Source: Desmodesmus armatus
Taxonomy: Eukaryota > Chlorophyta > Chlorophyceae > Sphaeropleales > Scenedesmaceae
Direction of reading: 5' to 3'
DNA length: 64,000 nucleotides
Assembly (NCBI GenBank): GCA_007449985.2
Contig: VIIQ02000714.1
Location: 124,001 to 188,000, forward strand
Part shown: positions 1 to 11,574 of the stretch, in pieces
How the letters are laid out: each line of letters starts with the position of its first letter
Numbering within the stretch: the stretch's first letter is position 1
Translations under genes and position numbers: made by a program
Notes under the pieces: generated by a model
Database searches by the model: none
What the model was told of the DNA's origin: nothing
What the model saw: the letters and a program-made list of their open reading frames with translations, nothing else

Positions 1-31
1 CACTCAACTACTCACTACTCATACTCACTCA

Positions 32-206
<175 letters not shown>

Positions 207-860
207 CTGCACACCAGAATAAATCAGTACCACTCTGGCTGAGCTATAGAGGAATGCCTCGCATGATCTTCTCTTGAGCACCCACGGAGTGCGGCAACAG
301 GCACACCGGCAACATGGCGGCAGGACTCCTCAGCAATGTCGCTTCGCTGGGTAACATCATGCCACACAAAAGCAGTAACTCAAACTGTAACTCTGACAAT
401 CGTGAGCAGCATACACACACTCGTCGCTACAAAGATTTGGCGCCCAGGCCACAAAACCAACAAAGCGACGGTCGGGAGACCCTCACCCGACGAGCAGGCG
501 ACGCCCAAACAACGCTGTTTCAAGGCGTGTGCCTGTGCGTCGGCGTCGTGTGCACGTCGCTTTCCTCGTCGACGACCGGCGTATAAGCGTCGCCACTTGC
601 GTCGGTCCATCGTCGTTTGCCCGCTGAAACGACTCCAATACGACTCGTACTATATACAAGGGAGGTAAGAGTCTTACACAACGCTTGCAACGCCCACCCG
701 ACGTCATGCGACGATAAGGGCGTTCCCCGGTGTGGCGCAGCTGGCCGACCCGCTTCGATGGTTAGTCCCTGAGACACTCACCTCCCTCTCTCCTCGTTCC
801 CTCCCTCCTTCACTTAATCACTCTCACTCATCCTATCTCTCACCCACCTTGTTTGTGCAG
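207..860. other. Spacer between the two PRP4-like exons
   Basis: No convincing gene. About 420-720 is noticeably richer in CG dinucleotides than its surroundings. At 731-754 there is a near copy (two mismatches) of the first 24 bases of the terminal PRP4-like exon that starts at 861. From about 775 to 860 the sequence is pyrimidine-rich, as expected upstream of the 861 acceptor. Confidence 0.5.
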
Positions 861-995
861 GTGGCGCAGCTGGCAGACCTGCTTGAGAAGATGCTGGCTC
901 TTGACCCTGAGGAGCGCATCAGTGCTGACAACGCACTGCGACACGACTTCATCAAGCCATTCCTGCCTAAGAAGAAGCCAGGGGCCAAGCACTGA
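861..995 (+). CDS. C-terminal exon of a PRP4-like protein kinase
   Basis: This phase-0 exon of 45 codons, stop included, follows a clear acceptor (ttgtttgtgcag). It encodes VAQLADLLEKMLALDPEE, then RISADNALRHDFIKPF and a Lys-rich tail, ending in TGA at 993-995. The LDPEERIS...AL.H.FI pattern is the kinase subdomain XI end typical of PRP4/PRPF4B kinases (LDP-x-x-R-I-S). No upstream exon of the kinase is found on the plus strand of this window. The neighbouring kinase exon (41-206) points the other way, so the exon is either orphaned by an inversion or belongs to a second, truncated copy. Functional status is uncertain. Confidence 0.65.
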   Translation: MAQLADLLEKMLALDPEERISADNALRHDFIKPFLPKKKPGAKH

Positions 996-3434
996 GGTGT
1001 CTGATGTCAGGCCCGCATTACTTGACCTCCTCTCACACTGCTAGCGCTTGTGCTACACATGGCTCATCTTGCATGACAACAGCACTGCGCCCCACACAGG
1101 GGGGAGGGGGTGCTGCCACAGCTGTGGAACATGCCTTGGGTGGCAATGGCACCAGCCTGAGTGTGCATGTTGCTAGCTCCAGAGCAGCATCTGGGGGTTG
1201 AATTTTGACATGTGTTGGCCCTGCTGCTACAGTGTAACATGCATGGGCTTCATGACTTGTGTATGGATTGTGTGGCACTGGGGAGTTGAGTTTGTGGCCC
1301 TGCAGGATGCATCCAGACAGGGGCAAGCGGCTTGTGGCACTAGGTGGTATTTGCAGTGTGCCGGTATTGATTGCTGCAACAGCCCAGCAGTGCTTTGGTC
1401 AGGACTGGCCAAGCAATTTATGGATAGCTGTTTGCCTGCGTATGTTGACACCGAGAACTTCTCGGTATTGAATACCTGGATTGCAACCCCACCGTGGTCT
1501 GGCCAAGTGGTGTGAGCCACGTTGCACCCTATCAACGGCAATGTCCACCCCACCCCTGACATGTTGCAAGGGTTACATTACAGCACTCCCAGCACCCTAA
1601 ATGGTAATCGAAATCGTCAGCAGTGGTATGGAAAGCAGTGACTGAAGCTGCTGGGCAGTATCTGGGGAACTGCAAACAATCTCGAGCCATGTTACAGCCT
1701 GAATGAGGTGTCTTCACAATATACACACATTCAGCACACATGTTTTACATGCAACTACACACAGCCCACCTGTCTCAAGAGCCTGCTCGACGGGGCTGAC
1801 AAGCTCTGCAGCACACAGGCCAACTTGGCCTGTGCTTGTAGTGCTTGAAGCACTACGCTGCCACCACAGATGCAAGCACTGCATGTCTCAATCAGTTGCA
1901 CATGGCACCTGACAATCTCACCATGCTCTAATGGAAGGCACCAACCAGCACACACATCGTACGTCTGCTGTTGCATCCCAAGCAAGGCTGCCTTTGACGT
2001 GTGTTGAGGTGGCCCCTGCTGCTTGACCGTCTCGAGCTGCATAGCCAATTTTCCATGGTGAGGCCTCTTTGAGTCTAGTGAGGCATCAAAGATGCTGATG
2101 CTGATTATGGTACCCCCCCCCCCCCCAACCCACCCACCCACACACAGACACACTGTGTCTGTGGATGGCACCCACACACTTGTAAACTGCCACGACATCC
2201 ACCATACAGGAAAACAACGTCAATGCAACAATTGCCCCTCACACAGAGGGCCTCCTGGTCCAATGAGAGTCTGGAAGTTGTGATTTGGTGCTGTGCCTCC
2301 CTCAGCCCCTGCGCACCACTAGGTGTGCGTGGCACAGTGGGTGGCACAAAGCACCAGTGCCAATAACAGCAGTCGCTGTGTGTTGCAACGCCGCCGTTGA
2401 AGCAATCCAACCCAAACATAGCAAGTCCATGCAACCATTGCCCCCGCAATGCAGGCCCCTTTCATAGCTAGTGGGTCATTTGGCATGCAGCACACACGCC
2501 CTGTAGGGAGCCATAAGGCCTGGTCACCAGCTCTGAGACTCAATAGTAGAGTGCGGCTGCTGCACCACAGCATGTCTAATGCAGGCTCAACAAAGCAGTC
2601 CAGTAGTGCATAAAGTCTGACAAGCACACTGAAGTGCTATGAGGCCCCTTTAGGGAAGCAGTGTGCAATGCAAGTGTGTAAGACACTGAGCTTGCATGTG
2701 CATGGCGGCTCGCCATACCCTACAAAAACCGGCATCAAAAAGCCCGAATCCATCTTCCAAGAATGACTCCATACTTGGCCATACAAACTTATCATATCAT
2801 ATCCGACATATGAGGGTCTAAAATCCCCAGTAGGGCCTGTGGTGAAGGGGTTGTGCACACCTCCTATACATGGTAGGCATGTGCTGAAGAGGGCATGTGA
2901 AGTGCTGCGAACCAGCTTGGGGAAATTGGGCAACGCAACCTAAAACAGGTCCTCCCAGGCAGTGCCTGACCCGGTCAAAACTTGGCTCAGACTTGGCAAC
3001 TCGTCCGTAAAGTAAATACACTGAGCTGGCAGGCGCTAGCGCTGCGCACATATGTAGCAACAAAACGCAGGGAGGTGCAGCACAACACACCCGGCTTGGC
3101 CGAACAGGGCCAAGGAATCAGAGGCAGCCAGCACACCACCCACCACCTTCAATCAAGGGGGCATGTTCAGAATCCGGCACACCACTGGGTGAGACATGTG
3201 TGAGCATACACACTCTTGAGACAAGAACACATGCTCAGTACAGCGCTCATCTGACATGGCGCTAGTACGTTACAGCAGCTGTGATATGCAACAAGCATAT
3301 GCCCAGAGATGCATCTTTGGGGTGTCTCATACACCAAGTTGGTGTCAACATGGACGCAACAGGGACAAGTGAAGCATACATGATACTTACCCGGGCAGAC
3401 AACATACTACACACACCTCATCTGTCACCTCTGT
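996..3434. other. Gene-poor intergenic sequence
   Basis: I see no exon with recognisable protein similarity on either strand. There is a run of about 15 C at roughly 2111-2126. The longest open frames lack splice-consistent neighbours and look random. Confidence 0.5.
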
Positions 3435-3435
3435 T

Positions 3436-4175
3436 GCCTTCAAACACCTGAGCACCACAATGCCCAGCCCATATTGTAGGTGGGCGTGCACTTCCTGTTG
3501 CTCATTAGGAAACACCCCCAGTCCGGCAGGACATACCAAGACAGTCACCCCCAGTCCGGCAGGACATACCAAGACAGTCACCCCCAGTCCGGCAGGACAT
3601 ACCAAGACAGTCACCCCCAGTCCGGCAGGACATACCAAGACAGTCACCCCCAGTCCGGCAGGACATACCAAGACAGTCACCCCCAGTCCGGCAGGACATA
3701 CCAAGACAGTCACCCCCAGTCCGGCAGGACATACCAAGACAGTCACCCCCAGTCCGGCAGGACATACCAAGACAGTCACCCCCAGTCCGGCAGGACATAC
3801 AAAAACGGTCAAGTCGTCCCTGTCACCTGCACTTGCGGAGGGACCGAAGTGACTTGTGATGAACCAAGGGACAGCAAGTCCCTGCTTTGCTTTCCAAGAC
3901 ATTCTTGCCGACCAATACATAAACCACTGCGGCCAAAACCCACCTTCAAACACTCAGTACCACAGTGCCCAAGCCCATATGATGGGTGCACACTTCCTGT
4001 TTCTCAATAGGGAGCACCCAAAAGGGCATACCAAGACGGTCAAGTCATCCAAGTCTCCTGCATTTGCTGACGCCCCATATACTCTTTTCGAAGGACCATG
4101 GGACAGCATATCCTTGCTTTGCTCTTCAAGGAACACTTACCCACCGATACATAACCCACTACGGCCACAACCAAC
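3436..4175. repeat. Imperfect tandem duplication flanking a minisatellite
   Basis: Two adjacent diverged copies share the same order of blocks: a CTTCAAACACC-like start, 'cccatat', 'gcacttcctgttgctcat', 'cataccaagacagtcaagtc', 'tgctttgct', 'accaatacataaaccact' and 'cggcc'. Copy 1 is about 3436-3945 and contains the 33-bp minisatellite. Copy 2 is about 3946-4175 and contains only one equivalent of that unit. No coding function is proposed. Confidence 0.65.
3515..3811. repeat. 33-bp minisatellite, nine copies
   Basis: Nine head-to-tail copies of a 33-bp unit start at 3515, 3548, 3581 and so on, to 3779. Each unit contains cccccagtccggcaggacat followed by accaagacagtca. The first eight are essentially identical; the ninth ends differently (caaaaacggtcaa). 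Because 33 is divisible by three, all six frames stay open and give artificial repeat proteins. There is no start context, splice context or family match to support translation. Confidence 0.9.
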
Positions 4176-4705
4176 AGCCAACAACAGCGACAGTGCAGCC
4201 TGGTGGGGGTGACGGCAGTGCACAGGATAACCACCAGCCCTGCTTTACCAGACTGCAGAGTATGTACTTAGCATGACATCAAGTCAACTGCCTGCTGCAT
4301 ACAGCAGATGATGCAAGCCTGCTTTTATGCAGCACCCACATGCACACCCAAAACATTCCCATTGTTTTGTCTGATGTACCAACTTCCAACCATAGGCCAA
4401 TGGTCCCAGGCAAGGACCATAGGGAAAGAGGGGCACTGAGGCGATCCCGCCTGCAACAAGTGTCTTTGCCAGCACCACAGGCTTTGTACAGGCTTTGTAT
4501 GGAGCAACACTAGTCACATATCTGGTCAAAAATCACCCTGAAGCTAGCAAAAGGGTGGGCTGGGAAAACAATCGCCGCCACGGCCGGCAGCGGAGCCGGA
4601 ACAACAGTGCAGTTGACTGCACAGATCGCCATCTTGTGAGTAGCAGTCCATACAGGAGTGAGGACAAACCAAAGATAAACCCTTCTGGATGTTCCCATCA
4701 TCCTG

Positions 4706-4810
4706 AGCTGGGGGGAAGAGTGCAGGTTGCTTGTGCATGTAGCTGGGGGGAAGAGTGCAGGTTGCTTGTGCATGTAGCTGGGGGGAAGAGTGCAGGTTGC
4801 TTGTGCATGT
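4706..4810. repeat. 35-bp tandem repeat, three identical copies
   Basis: Three perfect copies of a 35-bp unit (agctggggggaagagtgcag followed by gttgcttgtgcatgt) lie at 4706-4740, 4741-4775 and 4776-4810. Each copy carries a six-base G run. The period is not a multiple of three. Confidence 0.9.
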
Positions 4811-5164
4811 AGCACCAACACAACCGAGGTGCGATACAGCGCACCACCAGGCCAATCCAGTGGCCTACAAGAGTGACACTGGAAAGCCTAGGCTGGTTAC
4901 GCCCTCAAAAGGCAAAAGTACTGCTGTCTCATACATAACACAACACAGCATCAGAATTCAACAGAGCCCTTGGTCAATTGCCAGGGTGTCAGCCTAACAC
5001 TTGGCCTTCCGGTGTTTCCCAACAGTCAGCAAGGCCGAGTCCTCGCTCACTGCTCTAACACTTCACCCCCCACAAGCCAATTCAAACACCGACAGGCAAC
5101 CTGACTGAGTTGCGTGTGGCCAGCAGGTGGGGGGTGCGCCCCCTTGGACACTCCCAAAAAAACA

Positions 5165-5695
5165 TCACACCGGAACCCCCACAAGGACTTGACCCCCAGA
5201 ACGCACGCCCCCCAGCATGTCATGTCCACAGAGGAGCGCTGTGGAGAATCCACCAGCAATATTTGCTTGCCACAGCCAACGCTGTGGCGAGCATTACAGG
5301 TACCCCCCAGCGATACAGGAACTGGCATCTCATGGATACACACTGATCACATCCGCACAAAGCAGCGGCAACCACACACCTGTCCCAGCAACCATAAAGC
5401 TTTGGCTGCTGTTGGTGACAGCCAAGCCTGACCAGATGAGCAGTTGGACAGTCACTGCACGATCAAACATCATGTGAAAGGTGTCACACTTGACACCAAA
5501 CCCCCAAAGAGACTTGGAGAGACTTGATAATCCCCATAGAGACCCCAGAACGCACGCCCCCAAGCGTAGCATGTCCACAAGAGCAGCGCTTTGGAGAATC
5601 CAGTGCCGGCATCTCTTGGATGCACACTGGTCATGTCCGTACAAAGCAGCTGCAGCAAACCACACACTTGGCCCAGCCAGCAACCATTGAAAAGG
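5165..5695. repeat. Diverged direct repeat of about 200 bp
   Basis: About 5165-5398 and about 5496-5695 share ordered blocks: 'ccccagaacgcacgcccc', 'catgtccaca', 'ggagaatcca', 'ggcatctc.tgga', 'acacactg.tcat', 'acaaagcagc' and 'cagcaacca'. In addition, 'gtcacacttgacaccaaacc' occurs at about 5482 and again at 5697. No gene is seen in either copy. Confidence 0.6.
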
Positions 5696-5699
5696 TGTC

Positions 5700-7550
5700 A
5701 CACTTGACACCAAACCCCCACTGTGTCCAACAGCCAGTAGCTGCCTGTACAATTCCTGTGCTGGGAACCTTGTTTGATTATCGAAACCAACCTTGCCTGA
5801 CTATCAGAACCAACCAGGCAACCCCCAATCAGACTCCATACCCAAAAGTCATGCCCCACCACCACCTGAGCCAACCATCCCCACAGATGCACCGTTGCAA
5901 CGGTGGGTTGCAACAGGGAACGGCCAACCATCCTCTGCTGCACAATGGCAGATACAGCATCGCATCCGCTGCACAATGACAGATACAGCATCGCAGGCAT
6001 AAGCATGCCTTACGGCCAGCTTGTGCCGCCACGCAATCGCCACCCACCCAAGTGTCCGCTGTCATGCATGCGCAAAGCAACCTCTGCTAATTCGATGGGC
6101 AAGGGCCCTGCAGAATCCTCCGCCGCACATTGCCAGGCTGTCGGCTTGCAATGCAGGCGCACAGCTTGCATTGCAGGCGCACAACCGCAGGTGTGCACCT
6201 TAATCACATCCACCGTTGTGGCTCTGGCAGCCGGGCGACCAGCACCACCAAGGGTCTGCATTGGTCATGCCACCTCGCCGCAAGCTGTACATACCTACAG
6301 CACTGCACGGCAGCTGGCACTGGCGCGCACATGCATTCTTTGCGCTAAGCACCAAACGCCTCGAGCATCCTCCCTGAAGACACTCACACCTCCTCCCAGC
6401 TGTCACTCTTTGTCCCTCTTTTGTAAAGGTGTGGGTGGGTCCTTCCTGCCCTGTGCCTGGGAGTTGTTGCCCTAGGCCTGCTACTGCTGTGACATCTTCT
6501 GCACTGCACATGCACAGACTGAACGGAGGCAGGCAGTGACAGGCCGGCAGGGGAAGGGAGGGGCAGGTAGCAGGCAGTGGGCAAATCAGCCAGGCTGCTA
6601 AGTAAGCTGGCAGCATGGTGCGGCCCAGATGCAGGGATACGGCCAATTGTGTTGCTTTTTACTGCCCATTGGTGTTCTGATCACAAAGTACAGATGCCCC
6701 ATTGCTGTACTGTTCAGAGATGCACAACACGCAGCTAGAATGTCTGACAAACAGCGGGTCTGGCAACAGGCGGAAAACGACCCTGAAACCATCTAACTGT
6801 GCTGCTGCTGCTGCTGCCGCTGCTGCTTGACAGGGTTCAAGCAGGGGGTGATAGGCCACAGGCCTTCTTGACACTTACATTTTGGCGCCGGCACAATGTA
6901 TGGGTAGCCTGCAATCGTGGCATCTGCCAGTTGCTCAGATGACAGCATGTTCATCAACTGGCACAACAGGCAGACAGCACACCAGCACGGCTGATGTTAG
7001 CAACAGGTTTGCACTACCACAAGCTTGTGCTGTCAAAGCAGCAGGGTACCCCACACATCGGTCCACAAGTAGTCATGACGCTGCTGATGTGGGGCCAGCT
7101 GCACCGGGTCCGTTCTCAGCATGCAGAATCACAATCCTCTCATCTTGCAGCCGTTGCATTGCACCGTATGCATAGCAGCAGCCACCCTTTTGCGGGTTAT
7201 GACAAAGCATGGAACTTGTGGAATGGCTGACAAGTACCAGTCAGTCGGCCACTCGAGCTGCAGCAGGTGGGGCCTCTATATGGGGAAGAAAATGTTACAC
7301 GCAGACACATTCGCCACACATCAATGGCATTGCCTGCCAGAGTTGAACCGGTTGAAACACTAAGGTGGGGAAAAACCCGATCCCCGTCAGTGGTTTGCAC
7401 CACCTACACCAGATAGTAGCCTGATTCAAAGCAAGACAGCAAAGGAGACTTCGTTGACATCCTGAGGCAACACGACAACCTTGTACAGAAGTGGGAAGCA
7501 AACAGCTAGGATCCAGCAGGCAGCAACACCAAGAAATACCCCTTGTCAGG
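5700..7550. other. Gene-poor intergenic sequence
   Basis: No supported gene. A short tandem repeat (gctgcacaatg.cagatacagcatcgca, two copies) lies at about 5937-5998, and a CTG-rich run at about 6800-6828. Confidence 0.45.
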
Positions 7551-7790
7551 TCAGATACCCAAAGTCAGCCCAAGAAGGCGCGCCCGGCGCACTTTCATCT
7601 TGTACAGAGTGTATGCCAACGCAGACTGCTCTCCATGTTGAAACACTGATCGCACACATTCAGGGTCGTCCAGTACCACAGCATCAGACAGGGGGAAGGC
7701 CGGGCAAGCGGCGCGCAAATCATCGTAAACAGGGCACTCCAACAGGAAGTGCTTCAAGTCAATATATATCCCCTCCAGGCGCAAATGCCG
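7551..7790 (-). mobile_element. 3' remnant of a non-LTR (LINE) retrotransposon
   Basis: The minus strand encodes a 77-residue fragment with DLKHFLLECPVYDDLRAACP near its start. This is the typical 'LKHFLLECP-x-Y-x-x-x-R' segment found near the C-terminus of LINE reverse-transcriptase proteins, where a zinc-binding region follows the RT domain. Nothing upstream on the minus strand restores an RT domain, so this is a 5'-truncated insertion. It abuts the fold-back repeat at 7765-7874 and overlaps the annotated 3' end of the coiled-coil gene. The family call rests on motif recognition. Confidence 0.6.
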
Positions 7791-10700
7791 TCTGCCCGCT
7801 GTCTATGATGCAGTCCAAGACTGGACAGCATCATAGACAGCGGGCTGACAGCATTTGCGCCAGGAAGGGATATAGCAGACAACGGGCTGTACCTACACCT
7901 GGAACCAAACAACTCCCTCACCATAGAGGCCAGCAGGCGGCCTTGCCGCTTCATCGCCCAACACACCCGCTGCCACTCTTGCAGCAGCACCTCTGCTTGT
8001 TCTGCATCCTCCACTGCCAGCACACCCCCAGGCATGCTCCCACTACTGCTGCTGGCAGCACTGGCGGCTGCTGCACCTGCTGCTGCCGCTCCACCTGCTG
8101 CTGCTACACCCAAGGGGAGTGATGCCTGGCTGTCTGCTGGTGAGCCAACTCGAGTTGCAGTGCTGTCTTTGCTGGCAGCAGCACCAGAGGGAGATAGAGA
8201 TCCTGCCATTGCCTCACAGCCCTGCAGCTTGCTGTTGTCTGCTGCATTAGCAGGTTCAGAACTAGCCTGCTGTCGGTGTTTGCCGCTGCTGCACCCACCG
8301 ACCGCTGCCGCTGCAGCTGCATTGGCCTTGCGCACGCCTGCTCGCGTCCTCCCCGCAATGGTGGTGTCAGCAGTCGATGCTGCCAGTGCTTCAGCAGGAA
8401 GAGCAGCAGCAGCAGCAGCAGACGCTGGCACAGCATCGGCATCAGCTGCTGCTGCTGCTACTGCCTGCGTAGCTGGACCACCACCATCATCATCCCCATC
8501 CGCACCAGCACCGGTGGTGGTGGAAGCAGGACTGGCAGCCAAGCTAAAAGGGGCTGGGGAGCTTGGAGGGCTTGTCTGCCCATCATCATCAGCAGCAGCA
8601 GCAGCATCAGCAGCAGCAGCAGTGGTGTCCTGAGGGCCTACTGCAGCCGCGGCCCCCAGCAGCGCCTGCAGCTGCTGCATGATTGCCTGCTGTTTCTGCA
8701 AGAGCTGAGCCTGCTGCTGCGTGGATGTCTGCAATGCCATGGCAATGTGCTGCAGCTGCTGCGGCAGCAGCTTTGCCGCGCGTACTGCATCAAGCCACAC
8801 CCTGTCTGGGGGCACCTCTTGCTGGAGAGTCTCCAAATTCATCCTGCAGAGGTTTGGTTGGGCATTGTGCATCATTGAAAAAAATACGAAAATAATACAT
8901 AGGAACAAACTATGGAAAAGTTGTATACGTTACAATTATTGTTTAAATTTTACTTGAGGAGCTGGGCTGACAACACATCAGTATGTTCAGTGTGCAAGGG
9001 ATATAGCTGTTTGGGTACAGCGGCTGCTAAGAAGATTAAGGAACACCAGCTGTGGTGACTGCAGCGCACTGCAGCCCAAACCCACGATTTAATTGTTTCA
9101 CATGGGACTGAATGATTGCTGTGCACATGCCAGTCTTGCTACAAGCGCAATGCAACCTCAACTCCCCAGGACAAGAAACCATCACTTCTTTCAGTTTGGC
9201 AAAATGCTTGTACTGCCAACTGGCAATGCAGTACATTGCTGTTTTGGTGGAAGCATGTCCGTGCTGAGCATGTTCGCAGCCAAACGCACCCAATCAGCTG
9301 GCAGTGCCTCGGCTCATCTCTGAGCAGGGGTGTTAGGTGTATCTCACTGGTAAGGCTTTGCCTGGGGCCCCCGGCAGTTGGGTTCGCCTGATTGCGCTGT
9401 GTGTGGCCAGCCGGCGGGAGTCCGCCTGAGCAGTTTGGGAAGAAGGGTATACGTGCTGCCCTGGCCGGTCTGCTCAGACTAAATCCCCCCGGCTGGGACT
9501 TATGTAATAACTGAACTACAAGCCCCCCTGGTACCCCCCCCCCCCAAAAAACGCACCCGATCAGGTGGCAGTGCCTCGGCTCATCGCTGAGCACGGATAT
9601 CATTTGCGTCCTGATGTACTTGTCGATGGCAGCTGACACACCATCAGCTGAAGCAGCCCCTGATGCGTCTGCGTCTGCTTCCTGCCGCGCCTTCCTCACT
9701 CCGGCGATGGAGTCCCTGAGACGCTCTGCAAAGCACACCAGGAAGATGTGGCAATGATGGCGGAAGGCGGCGGAAGGCAAGGGAGAAGTGAATGTTTGAG
9801 CACACCGTTGCTGGGTGCGTGTTGTGTGTTTAGTAGGGGTGGAAGGGTGGGTGGGCTGGATGCATGCCGCACCACACACCAAACCACACCGCGAGGCAAG
9901 AGCAACCGCGCCATAGGCTTGGGTGACAAACAGTCTGACATGACAAGCCAAGCACAGTGCTGTTGATTGGATTGGATTACTCGCCTCACGTGCCCAACCG
10001 GAAGGCTCAGTACTCTAGATAAGTATGGGTACCATTGGCAATAGGGCGCACCGATCACACGCTACGCACTTTGAATGACCATTGGACTGTCAGCAGTTTC
10101 GATCACAGCAGGTGGCTACAACACATGTAGCAGGTGGCTACAACACGCCCGGGAAGCATCAGGTGCCCAGGTGCCCAGAAACATCATCCTAGGCAAAATG
10201 CAGGTGCCCATTGGCCAGTCCCACAGGATGGCCTCACCTGTCACTGGGTTGACCTGTATCGGGTGGCTACAACACACTGATACTACAGCCCGGGAAGGAT
10301 GGGGTTTTATCACACCAGGGCAACAGGCAGTTGCCGACAGCTCACCAAAATGACCAACCCCACTGGCTGGCCTCACCTGCCGCGCCCTGCAGGCTCAGTG
10401 TCCTTGCCTCCTGCACCTCTTCAATGGTTATGGAAGCCATCAGCCGCTGCATGCGCCGCCCACTGGGCCCCACAGGCGCCCCAGCCCACTCCATTTTTTC
10501 ACTAGCGCCGCTGCTGCCGCTGCCACTGCTGCTGCTGGAGACGGCGCCGCCGGCGCTTCGCGCAGCCCTGGCTGCCTGAACAGTGGCGAAGGCCCTGGCA
10601 AGGATACTGTGAGCGTCTTGTGGGTTCGCTGTGGGGAGTCCTGTTGCTGGGGAGTCCTGGGAGTGCTGCGGAGAAGGCTGCAGGGCTTGCTTGAGTTTGA

Positions 10701-11288
10701 GAGCCTGCATGTCTAGCAGCACCGCTGGCAGGAGGCACTGCATAGTTTGCTGCGGCCCGGCGGCTGCTTGGGCGAGGGAGCCCATGTAGTAGACGGCCAT
10801 CTCTGCGCCCTCCAAGTTCTCTGAATACATTGTCTCCCTGGTGCGCAGCAGCATGTTTTGCTGCTGCAGCTCCCTGCGGGATCAAAGTTGCGTGAACAAG
10901 TCTCAAGCGTTAAGAGATGGGGTTGGGGCTTCAACAGAACCCAGCAGCAGGAGGAGGAGGAGTGGCTCACAGATGGTGCTGGTGGGGACCAACAGTGCCA
11001 CTGCCCTATGGCATGGCTTGCAGAGCTGCCCCTGCAGTGCTTATGACTGCCGTACAGCAGCTTGAACATGCACCAAGGTACTGTTGCACGTGCAGAAGAG
11101 GCTCAACTGCTGTTTCAGGCCACCACCAGCACCAGCAGCAGCACATACCGCAGCTTGGCTTGGGCTTGATCCAGCTGCTGCTCAAGCAGCGATGTAGTGA
11201 GCTTCTTTTTTCCATCGACTCTGGTAGTGTAGCCTGCGCCCTTGGGTGTTTTGATGGCTCCCTTCTGCTGTCTTCTGTCTGTGTTCAT
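7754..11288 (-). CDS. Coiled-coil Gln/Ala-rich protein, four exons
   Basis: Exons are 11288-11149, 10873-10377, 9725-9557 and 8843-7754. All junctions are GT-AG and in phase, giving 631 residues. The ATG at 11286-11288 opens MNTDRRQQKGAIKTPKGAGY, followed by a basic KKK stretch. A Leu/Gln-rich heptad region (SLLEQQLDQAQAKLRELQQQ and NMLLRTRETMYSENLE) runs from about residues 30 to 70. A second Gln-rich helix (LPQQLQHIAMALQTSTQQQ) starts in exon 4, followed by an Ala/Asp/Ser low-complexity stretch and an amphipathic end, LLQEWQRVCWAMKRQGRLLA. The basic stretch plus heptads could be a degenerate bZIP-like dimerisation region, but no canonical N-x7-R basic motif is seen and I do not recognise the family. 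The last 39 residues (from ISLPGAN) come from the fold-back/LINE sequence. It is divergent from the WW-domain gene, with 286 bp between ATGs. Confidence 0.65.
7765..7874. repeat. Inverted (fold-back) repeat, 47-bp arms
   Basis: The left arm 7765-7811 and right arm 7828-7874 are reverse complements with about four mismatches in 47 positions, separated by a 16-nt loop. Both arms contain gcatcatagacagcgggc and catttgcgcc. The left arm runs into the LINE remnant, which suggests an inverted duplication of the LINE's 5' break or a fold-back element. Confidence 0.8.
9283..9330 (-). repeat. Partial copy of exon 3 inside intron 3
   Basis: The minus strand here repeats the last 45 or so bases of exon 3 of the coiled-coil gene (compare 9549-9595). 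It encodes DEPRHCQLIG instead of DEPRHCHLIG and keeps the following gtgcgttt donor-like sequence. No acceptor is apparent, so it is probably a decayed local duplication, or possibly an alternative 3' end of exon 3. Confidence 0.65.
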
Positions 11289-11574
11289 GCTTACGATCGC
11301 ATCGGACGCCGGTCTGAAAAGTTTACTATATCACCAGGAAATGGCAAACAAGATCAATATCGGAACACCAGCCCACGGCCCTTCTGACGTCTGCGACACT
11401 TGAGGTGGCAGTTGCAACTTGACAGTGACATGAACATGGCATAAGAGCATCACCCTTCTTACTCAAGTGCATTATGTCTATCTAAGACTCCACAGAGTGC
11501 CTTATCCGCGGACCAACCGCGTCAGCCTGCAACAGCTTGGCATCATAGGCCACCAAACAGCACAGCAGCAGCAC
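11289..11574. promoter_or_regulatory. Putative bidirectional promoter interval
   Basis: This is the whole interval between the divergent ATGs at 11288 (-) and 11575 (+). It must contain both 5' UTRs and promoters. No clear TATA box was identified. An upstream in-frame extension of the plus gene (back to about 11467) exists but lacks an ATG. Confidence 0.4.

Noticed and set aside
3515..3811. Possible CRISPR array
   Set aside because: The units abut with no unique spacers, and the genome is eukaryotic.
3460..4010. Repeat proteins (TPSPAGHTKTV and others) in several frames over the minisatellite
   Set aside because: They exist only because the 33-bp unit is divisible by three. There is no start, splice or family support.
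8034..8878. Long plus-strand frames opposite the coiled-coil gene
   Set aside because: Antisense shadows of Ala/Ser/Gln repeats. The minus-strand model has four phase-consistent exons.
9531..9546. Poly-C run next to the exon 3 donor, as a regulatory element
   Set aside because: Similar C runs occur at about 2111, 20247 and 24017 without gene context; probably slippage tracts.
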